From Bacteroidales bacterium (GTDB taxonomy: Bacteria > Bacteroidota > Bacteroidia > Bacteroidales > JAQXIO01): a DNA stretch of 64,000 nucleotides. The translations under genes and the position numbers were made by a program. This document shows, in pieces, positions 37,679 to 47,969 of this stretch. Every line of letters begins with the position of its first letter. Within the stretch, counting starts at the first letter, position 1. The stretch lies in contig JAQXIO010000052.1 of the NCBI GenBank assembly GCA_029007825.1, positions 24,257 to 88,256 on the forward strand, written 5' to 3'. The notes beneath the pieces are model-generated. The model saw nothing but the letters and a program-made list of their open reading frames with translations, searched no databases and was not told the DNA's origin.

Positions 37679-40267
37679 TTAATTTCTAAAGAACAAATGT
37701 TCATCTACCGCATCGATACGTATCGGCTTAGTGTTGTCTATCTGCTGAGATAAAATTTTCTTTGACAATTCATTCAGTACATAACGTTGTATTACACGTT
37801 TTACCGGACGAGCTCCAAACTGAGGATCGTAACCCTCCCTGGCAATAAAATCAATGGCATCTTTTGAAAATTCGAGTTGAATTCCGTTTTCAGCCACGAC
37901 TTTTTTCACTTGGTCAAGCTGCATTTTTACAATCTTCTCTATTTCTTTTTCCGTTAACGGAGTGAACATAATCACTTCATCTATACGGTTCAGAAATTCA
38001 GGACGGATCGTCTGCTTCAACATGTCCAGGACTTCCGATTTTGTTTTATCGATGACCTCTTCCCTATTTTTATCGGTTATTTTTTCAAAATTATCCCGGA
38101 TAAGGGAAGATCCCATATTCGAAGTCATTATGATAATCGTATTCTTGAAGTTTACCACACGTCCCTTATTATCGGTCAAACGTCCATCGTCCAATACCTG
38201 TAAAAGAACATTGAAAACATCCGGATGCGCCTTTTCAATCTCATCGAAAAGAACTACCGAATAGGGTTTACGCCGGATCGCTTCAGTCAATTGCCCACCT
38301 TCATCATAACCGACATATCCCGGAGGTGCACCGATCAAACGCGTGGCACTGAACTTTTCCTGATACTCACTCATATCGATACGGGTCATCATATTTTCAT
38401 CGTCAAAAAGATATTCAGCCAATGCCTTTGCCAACTCAGTTTTCCCTACCCCAGTTGTTCCAAGAAATATAAACGAGCCGATTGGCCTTTTCGGGTCTTG
38501 TAACCCCGCACGGCTTCTTCTGACTGCATCTGCAATAGCAGAGATCGCTTCATCCTGACCTATTACCCTTTGATGCAACTCTTCTTCCAGATGCAACAAC
38601 TTATCCTTTTCGCTCTGAAGCATTTTTGCTACAGGTACTCCTGTCCATTTGGAAACAATTTCTGCAATATCGTCATCGGTTACCTCTTCCTTTATCATAG
38701 CATCATCGCCCTGATATTCATGCAACTTCGCCTGCTGTTCCGCAATCTCCTTTTCACATGCCTGAATTTTACCGTAACGTATTTCAGCAACTTTTCCATA
38801 ATCGCCTTCACGCTCAGCCTTATCGGCTTCAAATTTCAGTTCTTCTATTTTAGCTTTATTTTGCTGTATAGAATCTATCAAAGCTTTTTCCGATTCCCAT
38901 TTTGCTTTAAATTTTTTCTCTTCTTCCTTCAAATCGGCAATCTCTTTTCCAAGACTATCGAGTTTGGGTTTATCGTTTTCACGCTTAATCGCTTCCCGCT
39001 CAATTTCCAACTGCTTGATTTTCCTCGTCAATTCATCCAGTTCTTCCGGAACGGAATCTACCTGCAAACGCAGACGAGCTGCCGCCTCATCCATAAGGTC
39101 AATCGCTTTATCCGGAAGGAAACGGTCTGTTATATAACGGTGCGACAGTTGTACCGCCGCAATAATTGCATCGTCCAGAATACGAACCTTATGGTGATTT
39201 TCATATTTCTCCCTTAATCCACGAAGAATAGAGATAGAACTCATGACATCCGGTTCATCTACCATTACGATTTGAAACCGCCTTTCGAGCGCTTTATCCT
39301 TTTCAAAATATTTCTGATATTCATCAAGCGTAGTGGCTCCGATAGAACGTAATTCCCCTCTTGCGAGAGCCGGTTTCAGAATATTAGCGGCATCCATTGC
39401 TCCTTCACCTTTTCCTGCCCCCACCAACGTATGGATTTCATCAATAAAAAGGATAATCTCTCCTTCAGCCTGAGTCACTTCATTGACTACCGATTTCAGT
39501 CGTTCTTCAAATTCTCCTTTATATTTGGCTCCGGCGATCAAGGCTCCCATATCCAAAGAATAGATTTGTTTATTCTTTAGATTTTCAGGCACGTCGCCCC
39601 TTACGATACGATGAGCAAGCCCTTCGACAATCGCAGTTTTACCGGTACCGGGTTCTCCGATAAGAATCGGATTATTCTTCGTACGACGACTTAATATCTG
39701 CAATACCCTACGAATTTCTTCATCCCTCCCAATAACAGGATCCAATTTTCCGGAACGTGCCCTTTCATTCAGGTTAATCGCATATTTCGCAAGCGATTGA
39801 TAGGTATCTTCCGCTGTAGGGGAATCGACCTTCTGACCTTTCCTTAGCTCTTCTATTGCTACCCGTAATGTCTTTTCCTCCATTCCGGCATCTTTCAGCA
39901 TAGTACTTACCGTGCTGCGCTCAATCAGCAACGCCAGAAGTATATGTTCCACCGATACATACGTATCCCCCATTTTAGAAGCTATATCTATTGCCTTTTG
40001 CAAAACGGCGTTACTCTCCCTGCTCAGATAAGGTTCCCCTCCCGATACTTTCGGATATGAATCGATCTGTTTATCTAAAACCGCATTAATAGCAGACTCT
40101 GAAACACCTGTTTTACCAAACAAGTATTGTACGGTATTTTCTCCTACCGATATTACCCCTTTCAATAAGTGGGCAGGCTCAATAACCTGCTGGCCTTTAG
40201 AGGTAGCTATCTGGATAGCCTGTTGAACCGCTTCTTGTGATTTAACCGTAAAATTATTAAAATTCAT
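37679..40267 (-). CDS. clpB: ATP-dependent disaggregase ClpB
   Basis: ClpB extracts proteins from aggregates together with DnaK. The 862-aa protein has the N-terminal Clp repeat pair (about 1-145), AAA1 with Walker A GEPGTGKT and Walker B IILFIDE, a coiled-coil middle domain (about 405-525), and AAA2 with GTTGVGKT and the TNKGRVV-like sensor region. The middle domain separates it from ClpA and ClpC. No CIRCE element or obvious -7 box was found upstream. It is monocistronic. Confidence 0.97.
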   Translation of the reverse strand: MNFNNFTVKSQEAVQQAIQIATSKGQQVIEPAHLLKGVISVGENTVQYLFGKTGVSESAINAVLDKQIDSYPKVSGGEPYLSRESNAVLQKAIDIASKMGDTYVSVEHILLALLIERSTVSTMLKDAGMEEKTLRVAIEELRKGQKVDSPTAEDTYQSLAKYAINLNERARSGKLDPVIGRDEEIRRVLQILSRRTKNNPILIGEPGTGKTAIVEGLAHRIVRGDVPENLKNKQIYSLDMGALIAGAKYKGEFEERLKSVVNEVTQAEGEIILFIDEIHTLVGAGKGEGAMDAANILKPALARGELRSIGATTLDEYQKYFEKDKALERRFQIVMVDEPDVMSSISILRGLREKYENHHKVRILDDAIIAAVQLSHRYITDRFLPDKAIDLMDEAAARLRLQVDSVPEELDELTRKIKQLEIEREAIKRENDKPKLDSLGKEIADLKEEEKKFKAKWESEKALIDSIQQNKAKIEELKFEADKAEREGDYGKVAEIRYGKIQACEKEIAEQQAKLHEYQGDDAMIKEEVTDDDIAEIVSKWTGVPVAKMLQSEKDKLLHLEEELHQRVIGQDEAISAIADAVRRSRAGLQDPKRPIGSFIFLGTTGVGKTELAKALAEYLFDDENMMTRIDMSEYQEKFSATRLIGAPPGYVGYDEGGQLTEAIRRKPYSVVLFDEIEKAHPDVFNVLLQVLDDGRLTDNKGRVVNFKNTIIIMTSNMGSSLIRDNFEKITDKNREEVIDKTKSEVLDMLKQTIRPEFLNRIDEVIMFTPLTEKEIEKIVKMQLDQVKKVVAENGIQLEFSKDAIDFIAREGYDPQFGARPVKRVIQRYVLNELSKKILSQQIDNTKPIRIDAVDEHLFFRN

Positions 40268-40578
40268 AGTTCATTATCTCCTCTATTTTTCTTTGTAATT
40301 ATTCATTTTATTTACTTTATATTCTTCAAAACATTTGCCAAAACAAAATATTCTGACAAATTGACAGCAAATCATTCCGTTCCGATTCCCTTCATTTATA
40401 TAACAATGACATGCCCTCATTAAGAAAAACAGATTCCCGAAATGAATTGTTCTCAGAGTCATTTTATATTCCGGCTTCTTAATAAAAAATAAGATAAAAG
40501 GTTCCGGGGACATCGATTCTATTTTCTATATTCGTTTTTATATAAAACCGTAAATTCTCTATCTCTCATTCTATTTAT
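40268..40578. other. Divergent intergenic region between clpB and the pentapeptide gene
   Basis: This 311-base gap has no convincing gene, promoter box or hairpin. A 76-codon frame on the minus strand was examined and rejected. Confidence 0.5.
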
Positions 40579-41223
40579 ATGAGCACCAATAAAGAACTCA
40601 AAATACCAGAACCAACTATCTTTGAAAAGAATATTTTCCTCCAAAATCCTGATTTTACACCTGAAACAATCAGCAACACTCTTTTTGAAAACGAATTCCT
40701 CTCCGACTCTGAAAAGAGAGAAGTCGTTCTCAACGATTGTATTTTCAAAAATTGTTCCCTGAAAAACTGCAAAATGAAAAGATTCCGCTTTCATACGGTA
40801 CGCTTCGAAAATTGTGATCTCTCCAATAGCGATTTCAGCGGCAGTTCGTTCAGCAACGTATATCTGAAAGATTGTAAGATGATGGGTACAAGTCTTTCCG
40901 ACAGTTCATTAAGCAAAGTACTTTTTCACGAGTTAAACGGACGTTATCTCAATTTGTCTCAATCAAAAATGAAAAACGTTCACTTTATATCATGCGATCT
41001 CACGGAAAGCGCTATTAACGATTGCCGGATACAAAATCTTATTTTCAATAACTGCAGATTAACGGCTTCAGAATTTTTCCATACGGCATTAAAGGGTATC
41101 GACCTGACAAGCAATGATATTTCAGGTATTATATTATCCGGCGAAGAATTAAGAGGTGTCACTGTCAGTTCCATACAAGCTATCGAACTGGTGCGATTCC
41201 TGGGTATTACTGTCGAAGACTAA
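40579..41223 (+). CDS. Pentapeptide-repeat protein
   Basis: This 214-aa protein is built from pentapeptide repeats, which fold as a right-handed beta-helix. The repeat pattern with F/L at the centre runs from about residue 42 to 195, for example FKNCSLKNCKM, CDLSNSDFSGSSF and CKMMGTSLSDSSL. The C-terminal end (GEELRGVTVSSIQAIELVRFLGITVED) is quoted only in part here: GVTVSSIQAIELVRFLGI. It resembles the non-repeat tail of Qnr-like and YjbI-type proteins, as does the length. Qnr-like members protect DNA gyrase, but similarity of shape is not proof of that function. It is single and ends ten bases before the convergent PNP gene. Confidence 0.88.
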   Translation: MSTNKELKIPEPTIFEKNIFLQNPDFTPETISNTLFENEFLSDSEKREVVLNDCIFKNCSLKNCKMKRFRFHTVRFENCDLSNSDFSGSSFSNVYLKDCKMMGTSLSDSSLSKVLFHELNGRYLNLSQSKMKNVHFISCDLTESAINDCRIQNLIFNNCRLTASEFFHTALKGIDLTSNDISGIILSGEELRGVTVSSIQAIELVRFLGITVED

Positions 41224-41232
41224 AGATAGTCG

Positions 41233-42066
41233 TTATAATTTTATATTCTCAATTGTTCGGGCAAAAAGACGACTCATAACCTCTGCTGTCCGGTTTGCCG
41301 CTTCAATAACATCGGCTCCATCATTTTTAAAATCATCGGCAAAATGATGTGCTTCATTCGTTACTACCGACATTCCGAACACACGGATTCCGCAATGTCT
41401 GGCGACAATCACTTCCGGCACAGTAGACATACCTACCACATCTCCTCCCCGATTACCAAAAAATGTATATTCGGCCGGCGTCTCAAATGAAGGTCCTGTC
41501 AGGCCTACATATACTCCTTTATGCAAAGTTACACCTTCTTTTCGTGCTTGTTCTTCCATCAAGGCTATCAACTCACGATCATAAGCCCGTGTCATATCCG
41601 GAAAACGAGGCCCCAGTTCTTCTATATTGGGTCCGATAAGCGGATTCGGTAAAAAATTTATATGATCTGTTATTATCATCATGTCCCCGACCTTATACGC
41701 AGGATTTATACCTCCTGCCGCATTGGATACAAACAAAATCTTTATACCAAGAAAATACATTACTCGTACAGGAAAGGTCACTTCTTGCATCGTATAACCT
41801 TCATAATAATGGAAGCGTCCTTGCATTGCCAATACAATTTTCCCTCCCAAACGGCCTATAATCATATTTCCTTTATGACCCGCCGCAGTCGAAGCTTTAA
41901 AATAAGGAATATCCTTATACGGTATGATCACAGGTTCTTCAATATCGTCTGCCAGTTTACTCAATCCGCTGCCCAATATGATTCCAATCTCGGGATGACT
42001 ATATTGTCCGGCATGGGCTGTTATATAGGCTGCTGCCTCTTTATATCTTGCAATCCATTCATTCAT
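41233..42066 (-). CDS. Purine nucleoside phosphorylase (trimeric, PNP-I type)
   Basis: This enzyme splits purine ribonucleosides into base and ribose-1-phosphate. The 277-aa protein has [13 protein letters not shown], the phosphate loop [29 protein letters not shown] and the base-binding [15 protein letters not shown]. The residues TNEAHH near 235 suit a 6-oxopurine preference (inosine/guanosine). It is the last gene of the operon and lies 40 bases downstream of the deaminase gene. Confidence 0.94.
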   Translation of the reverse strand: MNEWIARYKEAAAYITAHAGQYSHPEIGIILGSGLSKLADDIEEPVIIPYKDIPYFKASTAAGHKGNMIIGRLGGKIVLAMQGRFHYYEGYTMQEVTFPVRVMYFLGIKILFVSNAAGGINPAYKVGDMMIITDHINFLPNPLIGPNIEELGPRFPDMTRAYDRELIALMEEQARKEGVTLHKGVYVGLTGPSFETPAEYTFFGNRGGDVVGMSTVPEVIVARHCGIRVFGMSVVTNEAHHFADDFKNDGADVIEAANRTAEVMSRLFARTIENIKL

Positions 42067-42106
42067 AGCTGTATTTTCCTCTCTTTTTATAATTCCGGAA
42101 ATCTTT

Positions 42107-43366
42107 TTATTTCCGTTGCATTAAATCGTAAGCTGCAGAAGCCGCTTTTCGCATGATTTCCTCTTCACCTGGAACTTTCCGTTCTTCCATAACAATTTTT
42201 CCATCACAAATAAGTGTATCGACACAACTACCGTTTGCCGCATATACAAGATTGGAAATAAAATTAAAATTGGGGGTAAATGCAGGTATATGCAAATCTA
42301 TAAGAGCAATATCTGCCAGAAACCCCGGTGCAATATGCCCTGCATTCAATCCGAAAATAGCAGCTCCGTTCTTTGTCGCCATATCAAATGCAACGGGAGC
42401 AGGCAAAGCGGTAGGATCGAACCGCCAGGCCTTAGCCAGCAAAGACGCCGTTTTCATTGTCTCTATCATATCGAGATTATTAGACGAACTGCATCCGTCT
42501 GTACCGAGACCGACCTGAATGCCTGCCTGTAACATCTCTTCGGCCTTAAATTTATATCCGGAGGCCAGTTTCATATTGGAATTCGGGTTATGCACGACCT
42601 TAACACCGTAATCGGCCAGCATTTGTACCTCTTCGTCATCTATCCACAGAACGTGAGCAGCTACCAGAGAAGGCGATAATATTCCGAGCTTACGAAGATA
42701 ACGTACCGGCGTTAAACCAAACTGCTCTACAGAATCAGCGACCTCTTTACGGGTTTCTGCAAGATGCAGATGCAAAGGAATTCCATATTCCTGCGCTTTC
42801 ATATGTGCCCATTGCAAAAGTTCTCCAGACACGGTATATATGGCATGTGGCCCTATTGCTAACCCAATCCGATTACTTAAGCCGGTATGATGGTCATAGA
42901 TGTGTTCTATCCTTTTTTTTGCCCGCTCACGCTCTTCAAAATCAAAATGATCAAAACAAACTTCCGAAAAAATAGCTCTTATTCCCATTTCTTCTACGGC
43001 CTTAGCACTGACACGATAATGGTAATACATATCGAAAAAGGCCGTTGTTCCGGTCTTGATCATTTCCAGACAGGCTAACTTGGTTCCCCAGTACAGGTCA
43101 TCATCCGTAAGCTTTGCTTCATTCGGCCAGATTTTCTCACTGAGCCAGCTATGCAAAGGCATATCATCGGCATATCCGCGGAAAAGGGTCATCGCAGCAT
43201 GCGTATGTCCGTTTATTAATCCCGGTATAGCAGCTTTACCCGATCCATCAATGATTTTATCGGCATTCACATCCAATTGTGAACCTACCGCTTCAATCTG
43301 ATTTCCAACAATATAAATATCTTTTCTTTTTCCTTCTGCAAGGACATTCTTTATCAGAATACTCAT
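42107..43366 (-). CDS. Amidohydrolase, MTA/SAH deaminase-like
   Basis: This 419-aa TIM-barrel amidohydrolase most resembles 5'-methylthioadenosine/S-adenosylhomocysteine deaminases. Metal-binding motifs are [12 protein letters not shown] (HxH), HLAETRKE and [13 protein letters not shown] with the catalytic Asp. The start is ATG at 43366; the alternative at 43396 would overlap the upstream gene by 26 bases. It lies four bases downstream of the NagB-like/PIG-L gene and 40 upstream of PNP. Deaminating an adenosine compound and then splitting it with PNP is a logical pair. Other deaminated substrates remain possible. Confidence 0.85.
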   Translation of the reverse strand: MSILIKNVLAEGKRKDIYIVGNQIEAVGSQLDVNADKIIDGSGKAAIPGLINGHTHAAMTLFRGYADDMPLHSWLSEKIWPNEAKLTDDDLYWGTKLACLEMIKTGTTAFFDMYYHYRVSAKAVEEMGIRAIFSEVCFDHFDFEERERAKKRIEHIYDHHTGLSNRIGLAIGPHAIYTVSGELLQWAHMKAQEYGIPLHLHLAETRKEVADSVEQFGLTPVRYLRKLGILSPSLVAAHVLWIDDEEVQMLADYGVKVVHNPNSNMKLASGYKFKAEEMLQAGIQVGLGTDGCSSSNNLDMIETMKTASLLAKAWRFDPTALPAPVAFDMATKNGAAIFGLNAGHIAPGFLADIALIDLHIPAFTPNFNFISNLVYAANGSCVDTLICDGKIVMEERKVPGEEEIMRKAASAAYDLMQRK

Positions 43367-43370
43367 ATTA

Positions 43371-45353
43371 TCAACGATTAATCCGGTATTCGACAAAAGC
43401 CTCTATCGCTTCATAAGAGGCTAAACCCAACCGGTTATAAAGCCCGGCAGTAGCCCGGTTCCGATCTTCCGAACGCTGCCAGAAAAGTCTTTCGTCACCT
43501 CCCAGAAAAGGAGCACTTTCCATTTGTGACTGATGACGTAAAATCGCATTTCTTTTCTGCCTTAATTCTTCCGGACTCAACGGCACAGCCATCTCGATAT
43601 GGTCAATATCCCATTCTGCCCAAGCTCCCCGATACATCCATATCCGGCAATCGTCCATCCAGGCTTCCTGCTTCAAATCATCTATAGCAGCCAAAGCAGC
43701 ATCAAGACAGACTTTATGCGTTCCATGCGGATCCATCAGGTCTCCCGCCAGATATATCTGGTGCGGCTGGATGTGCTGAATCAAATCTTTTACTATCAAC
43801 ACGTCTGCCTCACCCAAAGGTTTCTTCTCAATTTTACCCGTTTCATAAAACGGAAGATTCAAAAAGTGAATATTTTCGGACTTTACTCCTATATAGGTAC
43901 ATGCAGCAGTTGCTTCTACCCTGCGTATCAGAGCCTTAAGCGCCAATATCTCAGGAAGTTCTTCATCTCCCGAATTCCGTTCTTTCAGTGCCTGCAATAA
44001 TTTCTCCGGATGTTCTCCTATATTCTGTACCAAATGCACATGAGAATCTTTGAGTCCTTTTAAAAAGGTCAGATAACGTACGACCTCTTCATCTGCAACC
44101 GCTATGTTTCCCGATGTCTGATAAGCAATATGAACATCATGTCCCTGTTGAATAAGCCGATGGAAACATCCTCCCATGGAAATCACATCGTCATCGGGAT
44201 GCGGACTGAATATCAAAACTTTTTTCGGATAGGGAACCGAGCGTTCCGGCCGATATGTGTCATCGGCGTTCGGTTTACCTCCCGGCCATCCGGTTATCGT
44301 ATGCTGCAAATCATTAAAAACCCGTATATTCACATCGTATGCGGAACCATATAGAGCAAGAAGTTCTCCTAATCCTCCTTCGTTATACTCTTTATTGGTC
44401 AGTTTCAGAATGGGGAGTTGCCTTTGCAAACTCAGTTTAACAACAGCCCGGCGAATCAACTTATTATCCCATTCACAGGATGTCACCAGCCAAGGCGTAT
44501 TGATTCGGGTGAGATGTAAAGCTGCTGTCAGATCAATAACCAAACGGGCCCGGCGATGCATCTGCATATAAGATGCAGGATAAAGCTCGGACATCCGGCC
44601 TTCGACTATTTCCTTTATAATATTTGCTTTTTCTTCCCCCCAAGCCAACAGAGTAACCTGCTTTGCCTGCATCAAGGTTCCTATACCTAATGTAATAGCG
44701 CTGTAGGGTACATGTTCTATGGACCCGAATTGCTTACTCGCTTCTTCACGACTTTCGTTGCTCAACATTGTCAGACGTGTCGGTGACGCGACGGTAGAGC
44801 CGGGTTCATTCAACGCTATGATTCCATCATATCCCACTCCCAACAGCAGGAAATCGATTCCGCCATAAGAAGCTATAAGCTCTTCATATTGATGACAGAA
44901 TGTATTTATGTCTCTCTTTTCAATCGTACCATCGGGAGAAAATATTTGTTTTTCAGGAATATCTATATGATCCAAAAACTGATCTTTCAGCATACGGAGG
45001 TTATGTCCGATTCCATTTTGTATAGGAAAAAATTCATATGCCAAAAAGAATACGACATTACGGAAACTGACATTCCCGTCTTTATACTCCTTTCTCAACG
45101 CAGCCCAAAGCGGTTGCAGGCTACGGCCACCTGCAGCCACCAATAGAAAATGCCGGTTTTCTTCCTGAGATTTTTTTATTTCCCCTACGAGCTGACGGGC
45201 AACAGATGCCGAAGCGACCGTATGGCTTTCATATATATCTGTTTTAAGACGTTCATAACGGCTTATCGCAGATTCTTCGAATGCATCTTTGGGCTTATAA
45301 TAGCGCTCGGGAATACGATTTAAATTGATCTGAGAACTTAATGTGAGATTCAT
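43371..45353 (-). CDS. NagB-like domain fused to PIG-L deacetylase domain
   Basis: This is a 660-aa fusion. The N-terminal part (about 60-300) is a NagB-type sugar-isomerase fold, but key residues differ from NagB. Where NagB has Asp72 this protein has Tyr, and where NagB has His143 it has Ile, within GVGYDGIIALNEPG; Asp141 and Glu148 equivalents remain. The C-terminal part (about 375-620) is a PIG-L/LmbE-type zinc deacetylase with SPHPDDDVISMGG (about 385-396) and DPHGTHKVCLDA. It may bind a phosphorylated amino sugar and remove an acyl group. Similar fusions are recalled from Bacteroides and Porphyromonas. The ATG at 45353 is preferred to a GTG one codon upstream. Confidence 0.85.
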   Translation of the reverse strand: MNLTLSSQINLNRIPERYYKPKDAFEESAISRYERLKTDIYESHTVASASVARQLVGEIKKSQEENRHFLLVAAGGRSLQPLWAALRKEYKDGNVSFRNVVFFLAYEFFPIQNGIGHNLRMLKDQFLDHIDIPEKQIFSPDGTIEKRDINTFCHQYEELIASYGGIDFLLLGVGYDGIIALNEPGSTVASPTRLTMLSNESREEASKQFGSIEHVPYSAITLGIGTLMQAKQVTLLAWGEEKANIIKEIVEGRMSELYPASYMQMHRRARLVIDLTAALHLTRINTPWLVTSCEWDNKLIRRAVVKLSLQRQLPILKLTNKEYNEGGLGELLALYGSAYDVNIRVFNDLQHTITGWPGGKPNADDTYRPERSVPYPKKVLIFSPHPDDDVISMGGCFHRLIQQGHDVHIAYQTSGNIAVADEEVVRYLTFLKGLKDSHVHLVQNIGEHPEKLLQALKERNSGDEELPEILALKALIRRVEATAACTYIGVKSENIHFLNLPFYETGKIEKKPLGEADVLIVKDLIQHIQPHQIYLAGDLMDPHGTHKVCLDAALAAIDDLKQEAWMDDCRIWMYRGAWAEWDIDHIEMAVPLSPEELRQKRNAILRHQSQMESAPFLGGDERLFWQRSEDRNRATAGLYNRLGLASYEAIEAFVEYRINR

Positions 45354-45365
45354 CACAAATATAAT

Positions 45366-47210
45366 TTATTTATTTTCCTCTATAACGGAAGACTGAAAAC
45401 CTTTGTTCTTTTTATATTTTACTACAGGAATATTACTTTGAACAAATGCTTTCGGCTTTCCTGTATAATGATTATCTTCTATTGTTACATTTCTACAATA
45501 ATCGAGTTTAATAATCGGGGCATCAGGGAAAAATGGCTTATGCAGGTCATTCCTGAAAATCCGGTTTCCACGGATAACCAGATTCTCAACAGAGACAGCA
45601 TTAACAAACGGAATATCAAACGTCTCTATTATATTATCTTCGATCGTTATATTACGATGAAAGCAAACACTTTTTTCTTTATCCAATATATTCGGTTCAA
45701 CTACAATGGCTGCCTGATTCTGACCACTGGTGCAACAATTTACAAATTTATTACGACGAATGATAATACTGTTCACAGCTCCCGATTCATACCAGAAATT
45801 GGCATCTCCTGCAATAGCAATCCCTGCCATCATAGATGAAAAGCTACAATCTTCAACCAGCACGTTCCGGGGGGTAGACAATAAGATGCTACGAGCCCGG
45901 TTATTCCGTACGGTGCACCGTTTCATATCTACTGCTGAGTTCCATGTTATGTTTTCCAATGCACTTTTACTTTTCAGAATAGCTTTAACCGGTTGTGTAA
46001 ATGTTATTATTAATCGTTCTTCGTTTAAAACCGACACATCTTTAACACATAAAGGCTTTTCATAAGGTTGTAAGGTTTGCCGGTCTATCAACTGCAATGT
46101 ATCTCCCTTTTCGGCAAAACAAAAACCATACTGCTCGATATGACCTAATTTTACCAGTACACTGTTGTCATCGACCAGTTCTTCGATTGTCGTATAAATA
46201 CCATGCACATTCGTAGCATCATCCAACATATTTTCAAAAAGACAATCGGTAAAAGTTATCGTTCCCTTGCAATTGACAAAATGGGTCGCATCTGCAGTAG
46301 AAGATACATATCTGGGACGATCAGGCGATAACATTACATTAAAATGGCTCATAGAAATTGTTTCCGAGCGTTCGGCTATCAATGCCATCGCTCCGGCATG
46401 ATAGATATTGCACTGATCAAAATAAACATCTTTCGATTTAAAAATACGAATGACCGGGGTCAGACGATCTTTATCGCCATCGCGAGGTTTCAATACCCAA
46501 ACCCATCCTTTTTCCGGAAGTTTACTCACCTGATTATATATACGTACTTTACCGGGAGCCAACTCTTTTGCCTGGTATTTCAAATTTACTTTCGGATTCC
46601 ACGGATCCAACTTATAAGCACTTACATCATATACGGTACCTTTCGTAACAGGATCGAAAAACAGATTCGGCCCGATTCCCCATTCTCCTCCTTCGGAACG
46701 GATAAGCAATTCTCCGTTTTCGATTGTATATCCGCCTTCCGGAAATGCGACATCGAATGTTTTCTCCCGTTCATCGGCAGAGAGTATTACCCCTTCTCCA
46801 TGAAAATTCCCGGTCCAGTCTACCGACAAATTCTTTACAGTAATGCGTGATGATTCTTCTATAATAAAGGGGACTATTTGTCCATGACAAATAAAAAGAG
46901 AACCGTTTCCCTCTATCTCAAATCCATTCATTCCTATAACGGGAAAAGCTGTACGCTTCATCCCGTTATCGTTATTCGATACTGCACAAAAATGACCGTA
47001 GGCTTTACCGGGTGATAAATGATAAGTACCCTTCGGTATGATCAGTTTGTCTATTTTATTCTCTTTACAAAACTGCACTGCCTGTACTAACGCAAAAGTT
47101 CCGTCTTCACCTTCTTTTAAACCAAAAGAACTGGCATTAATCTCTTTTGCCTGCAAAAGCATCGTATTAAATAAAAAAACGGAAATAACTAAACTCAAAA
47201 CGCTTTTCAT
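45366..47210 (-). CDS. Alpha-1,3-galactosidase-like protein, probable GH110
   Basis: This 614-aa secreted protein (signal peptide MKSVLSLVISVFLFNTMLLQA) is a right-handed parallel beta-helix. It fits GH110, whose GalA/GalB members cut terminal alpha-1,3-galactose from blood-group B and linear alpha-Gal structures. The supporting stretches are ADATHFVNCKGTITFTDCLF and FENMLDDATNVHGIY, with the conserved DDATN acidic pair. Several short repeats (VLVEDCSF, IIIRRNKFVN, ITIEDNII) mark the helix rungs. It leads a four-gene operon, nine bases before the NagB-like/PIG-L gene. Host glycans would be the natural target. Polygalacturonase-like families are the main alternative. Confidence 0.75.
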   Translation of the reverse strand: MKSVLSLVISVFLFNTMLLQAKEINASSFGLKEGEDGTFALVQAVQFCKENKIDKLIIPKGTYHLSPGKAYGHFCAVSNNDNGMKRTAFPVIGMNGFEIEGNGSLFICHGQIVPFIIEESSRITVKNLSVDWTGNFHGEGVILSADEREKTFDVAFPEGGYTIENGELLIRSEGGEWGIGPNLFFDPVTKGTVYDVSAYKLDPWNPKVNLKYQAKELAPGKVRIYNQVSKLPEKGWVWVLKPRDGDKDRLTPVIRIFKSKDVYFDQCNIYHAGAMALIAERSETISMSHFNVMLSPDRPRYVSSTADATHFVNCKGTITFTDCLFENMLDDATNVHGIYTTIEELVDDNSVLVKLGHIEQYGFCFAEKGDTLQLIDRQTLQPYEKPLCVKDVSVLNEERLIITFTQPVKAILKSKSALENITWNSAVDMKRCTVRNNRARSILLSTPRNVLVEDCSFSSMMAGIAIAGDANFWYESGAVNSIIIRRNKFVNCCTSGQNQAAIVVEPNILDKEKSVCFHRNITIEDNIIETFDIPFVNAVSVENLVIRGNRIFRNDLHKPFFPDAPIIKLDYCRNVTIEDNHYTGKPKAFVQSNIPVVKYKKNKGFQSSVIEENK

Positions 47211-47284
47211 GATAAATATATTCGATGATTCAATTATGTACCTTATTAAAATAATGGACCGGAATCTCCCAGTCCAAATGATAA

Positions 47285-47842
47285 TTATTTCCCGGAAAAT
47301 CTGCTCCGTAAAGTATCCAGTTCGCCTTCCATCTCTTTTATTCTTTCTTTAAGTGAAAGAATTTCGCTGTCTTTTTTCTTTAACTCTTCCGAATATTTAT
47401 CACGTATGCGGACATACTCTCCTATTTCCACAACAATTTTGTCCTGCAAAGCAATAATTTTATCTTTTAAAGCCACATTATCGGAATACAATTTTTCATT
47501 CTCTGCCTTCAACACCTGCAACGACCCTTTTTTCTTGACATCATTATAAACAAATACGCCGTCTTTAGCATTCGTCGAAGCATTTTCTTTGCCATACGTC
47601 CCGTTCTCCCTACCTTCGCTCTCTTCTTTTTCCATGGTCGTTTCACCGGTAAGCAACCAAAGAAGGTCTACACCTTCGCATTTTGAGAATATTCGTTCAT
47701 AATCTACCGAATCACGGGATATCCATGACGATATCGTTGTCGGCGCTACTTCCAGAAACCTTGCTAAATCTGCGTTACTCTTAAGTTTATAAAAACGTTT
47801 TATCCGTTCCAGAATTTCTTTTTTAGAAAAATTAATACTCAT
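47285..47842 (-). CDS. CI-type helix-turn-helix regulator with coiled coil
   Basis: This 185-aa protein starts with a phage CI-repressor-like HTH domain (about 5-68): LKSNADLARFLEVAPTTISS contains the turn, and SWISRDSVDYERI follows, ending in DLLWLLTGE. A short charged linker leads to a long coiled coil (about 105-183) that should drive dimerisation. No peptidase or ligand domain is visible. It is divergent from the MNT-HEPN gene with 127 bases between, where a palindrome overlaps the promoter; it likely represses one or both genes. Confidence 0.82.
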   Translation of the reverse strand: MSINFSKKEILERIKRFYKLKSNADLARFLEVAPTTISSWISRDSVDYERIFSKCEGVDLLWLLTGETTMEKEESEGRENGTYGKENASTNAKDGVFVYNDVKKKGSLQVLKAENEKLYSDNVALKDKIIALQDKIVVEIGEYVRIRDKYSEELKKKDSEILSLKERIKEMEGELDTLRSRFSGK

Positions 47843-47871
47843 ATAGCATATTTTTAATACTTAATTTGCGA

Positions 47872-47894
47872 ATAATACGCGAAAAGCGTATTAT
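47872..47894. promoter_or_regulatory. Probable operator palindrome
   Basis: ATAATACGC (47872-47880) and GCGTATTAT (47886-47894) are perfect complements around GAAAA. It overlaps the -7 box of the + strand gene and lies in the leader of the minus-strand HTH gene, a typical place for a repressor site. Confidence 0.65.
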
Positions 47895-47899
47895 ATTTG
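47892..47899 (+). promoter_or_regulatory. -7 box for the MNT-HEPN gene
   Basis: TATATTTG fits TAnnTTTG. A TTTG at 47865-47868 may be the -33 box, although the 23-base spacer is slightly long. The operator palindrome overlaps its first three bases. Confidence 0.5.
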
Positions 47900-47913
47900 T
47901 GATCTTCTCTATG

Positions 47914-47921
47914 CAAAGATA
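47914..47921 (-). promoter_or_regulatory. -7 box for the HTH regulator gene
   Basis: Minus strand TATCTTTG is an exact TAnnTTTG match, 72 bases before the ATG. This places the two divergent start sites almost on top of each other. Confidence 0.5.
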
Positions 47922-47969
47922 GATTAAATGTGCGCAAATTAATAACGATTAGCCGATTATTTAACAAAT

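Noticed and set aside
38570..39217. 215-codon open frame on the plus strand
   Set aside because: It is fully antisense to clpB, Phe-rich and low-complexity in protein terms, with no promoter or motif.
40283..40513. 76-codon frame upstream of clpB
   Set aside because: No promoter, no family resemblance, composition like non-coding DNA.
45356..45363. Minus-strand TATATTTG just before the NagB-like/PIG-L gene
   Set aside because: It is too close to the ATG (45353) for a normal leader and the gene is in an operon; probably chance.
46344..46850. 168-codon open frame on the plus strand
   Set aside because: Antisense to the GH110-like gene, no start context or motif.
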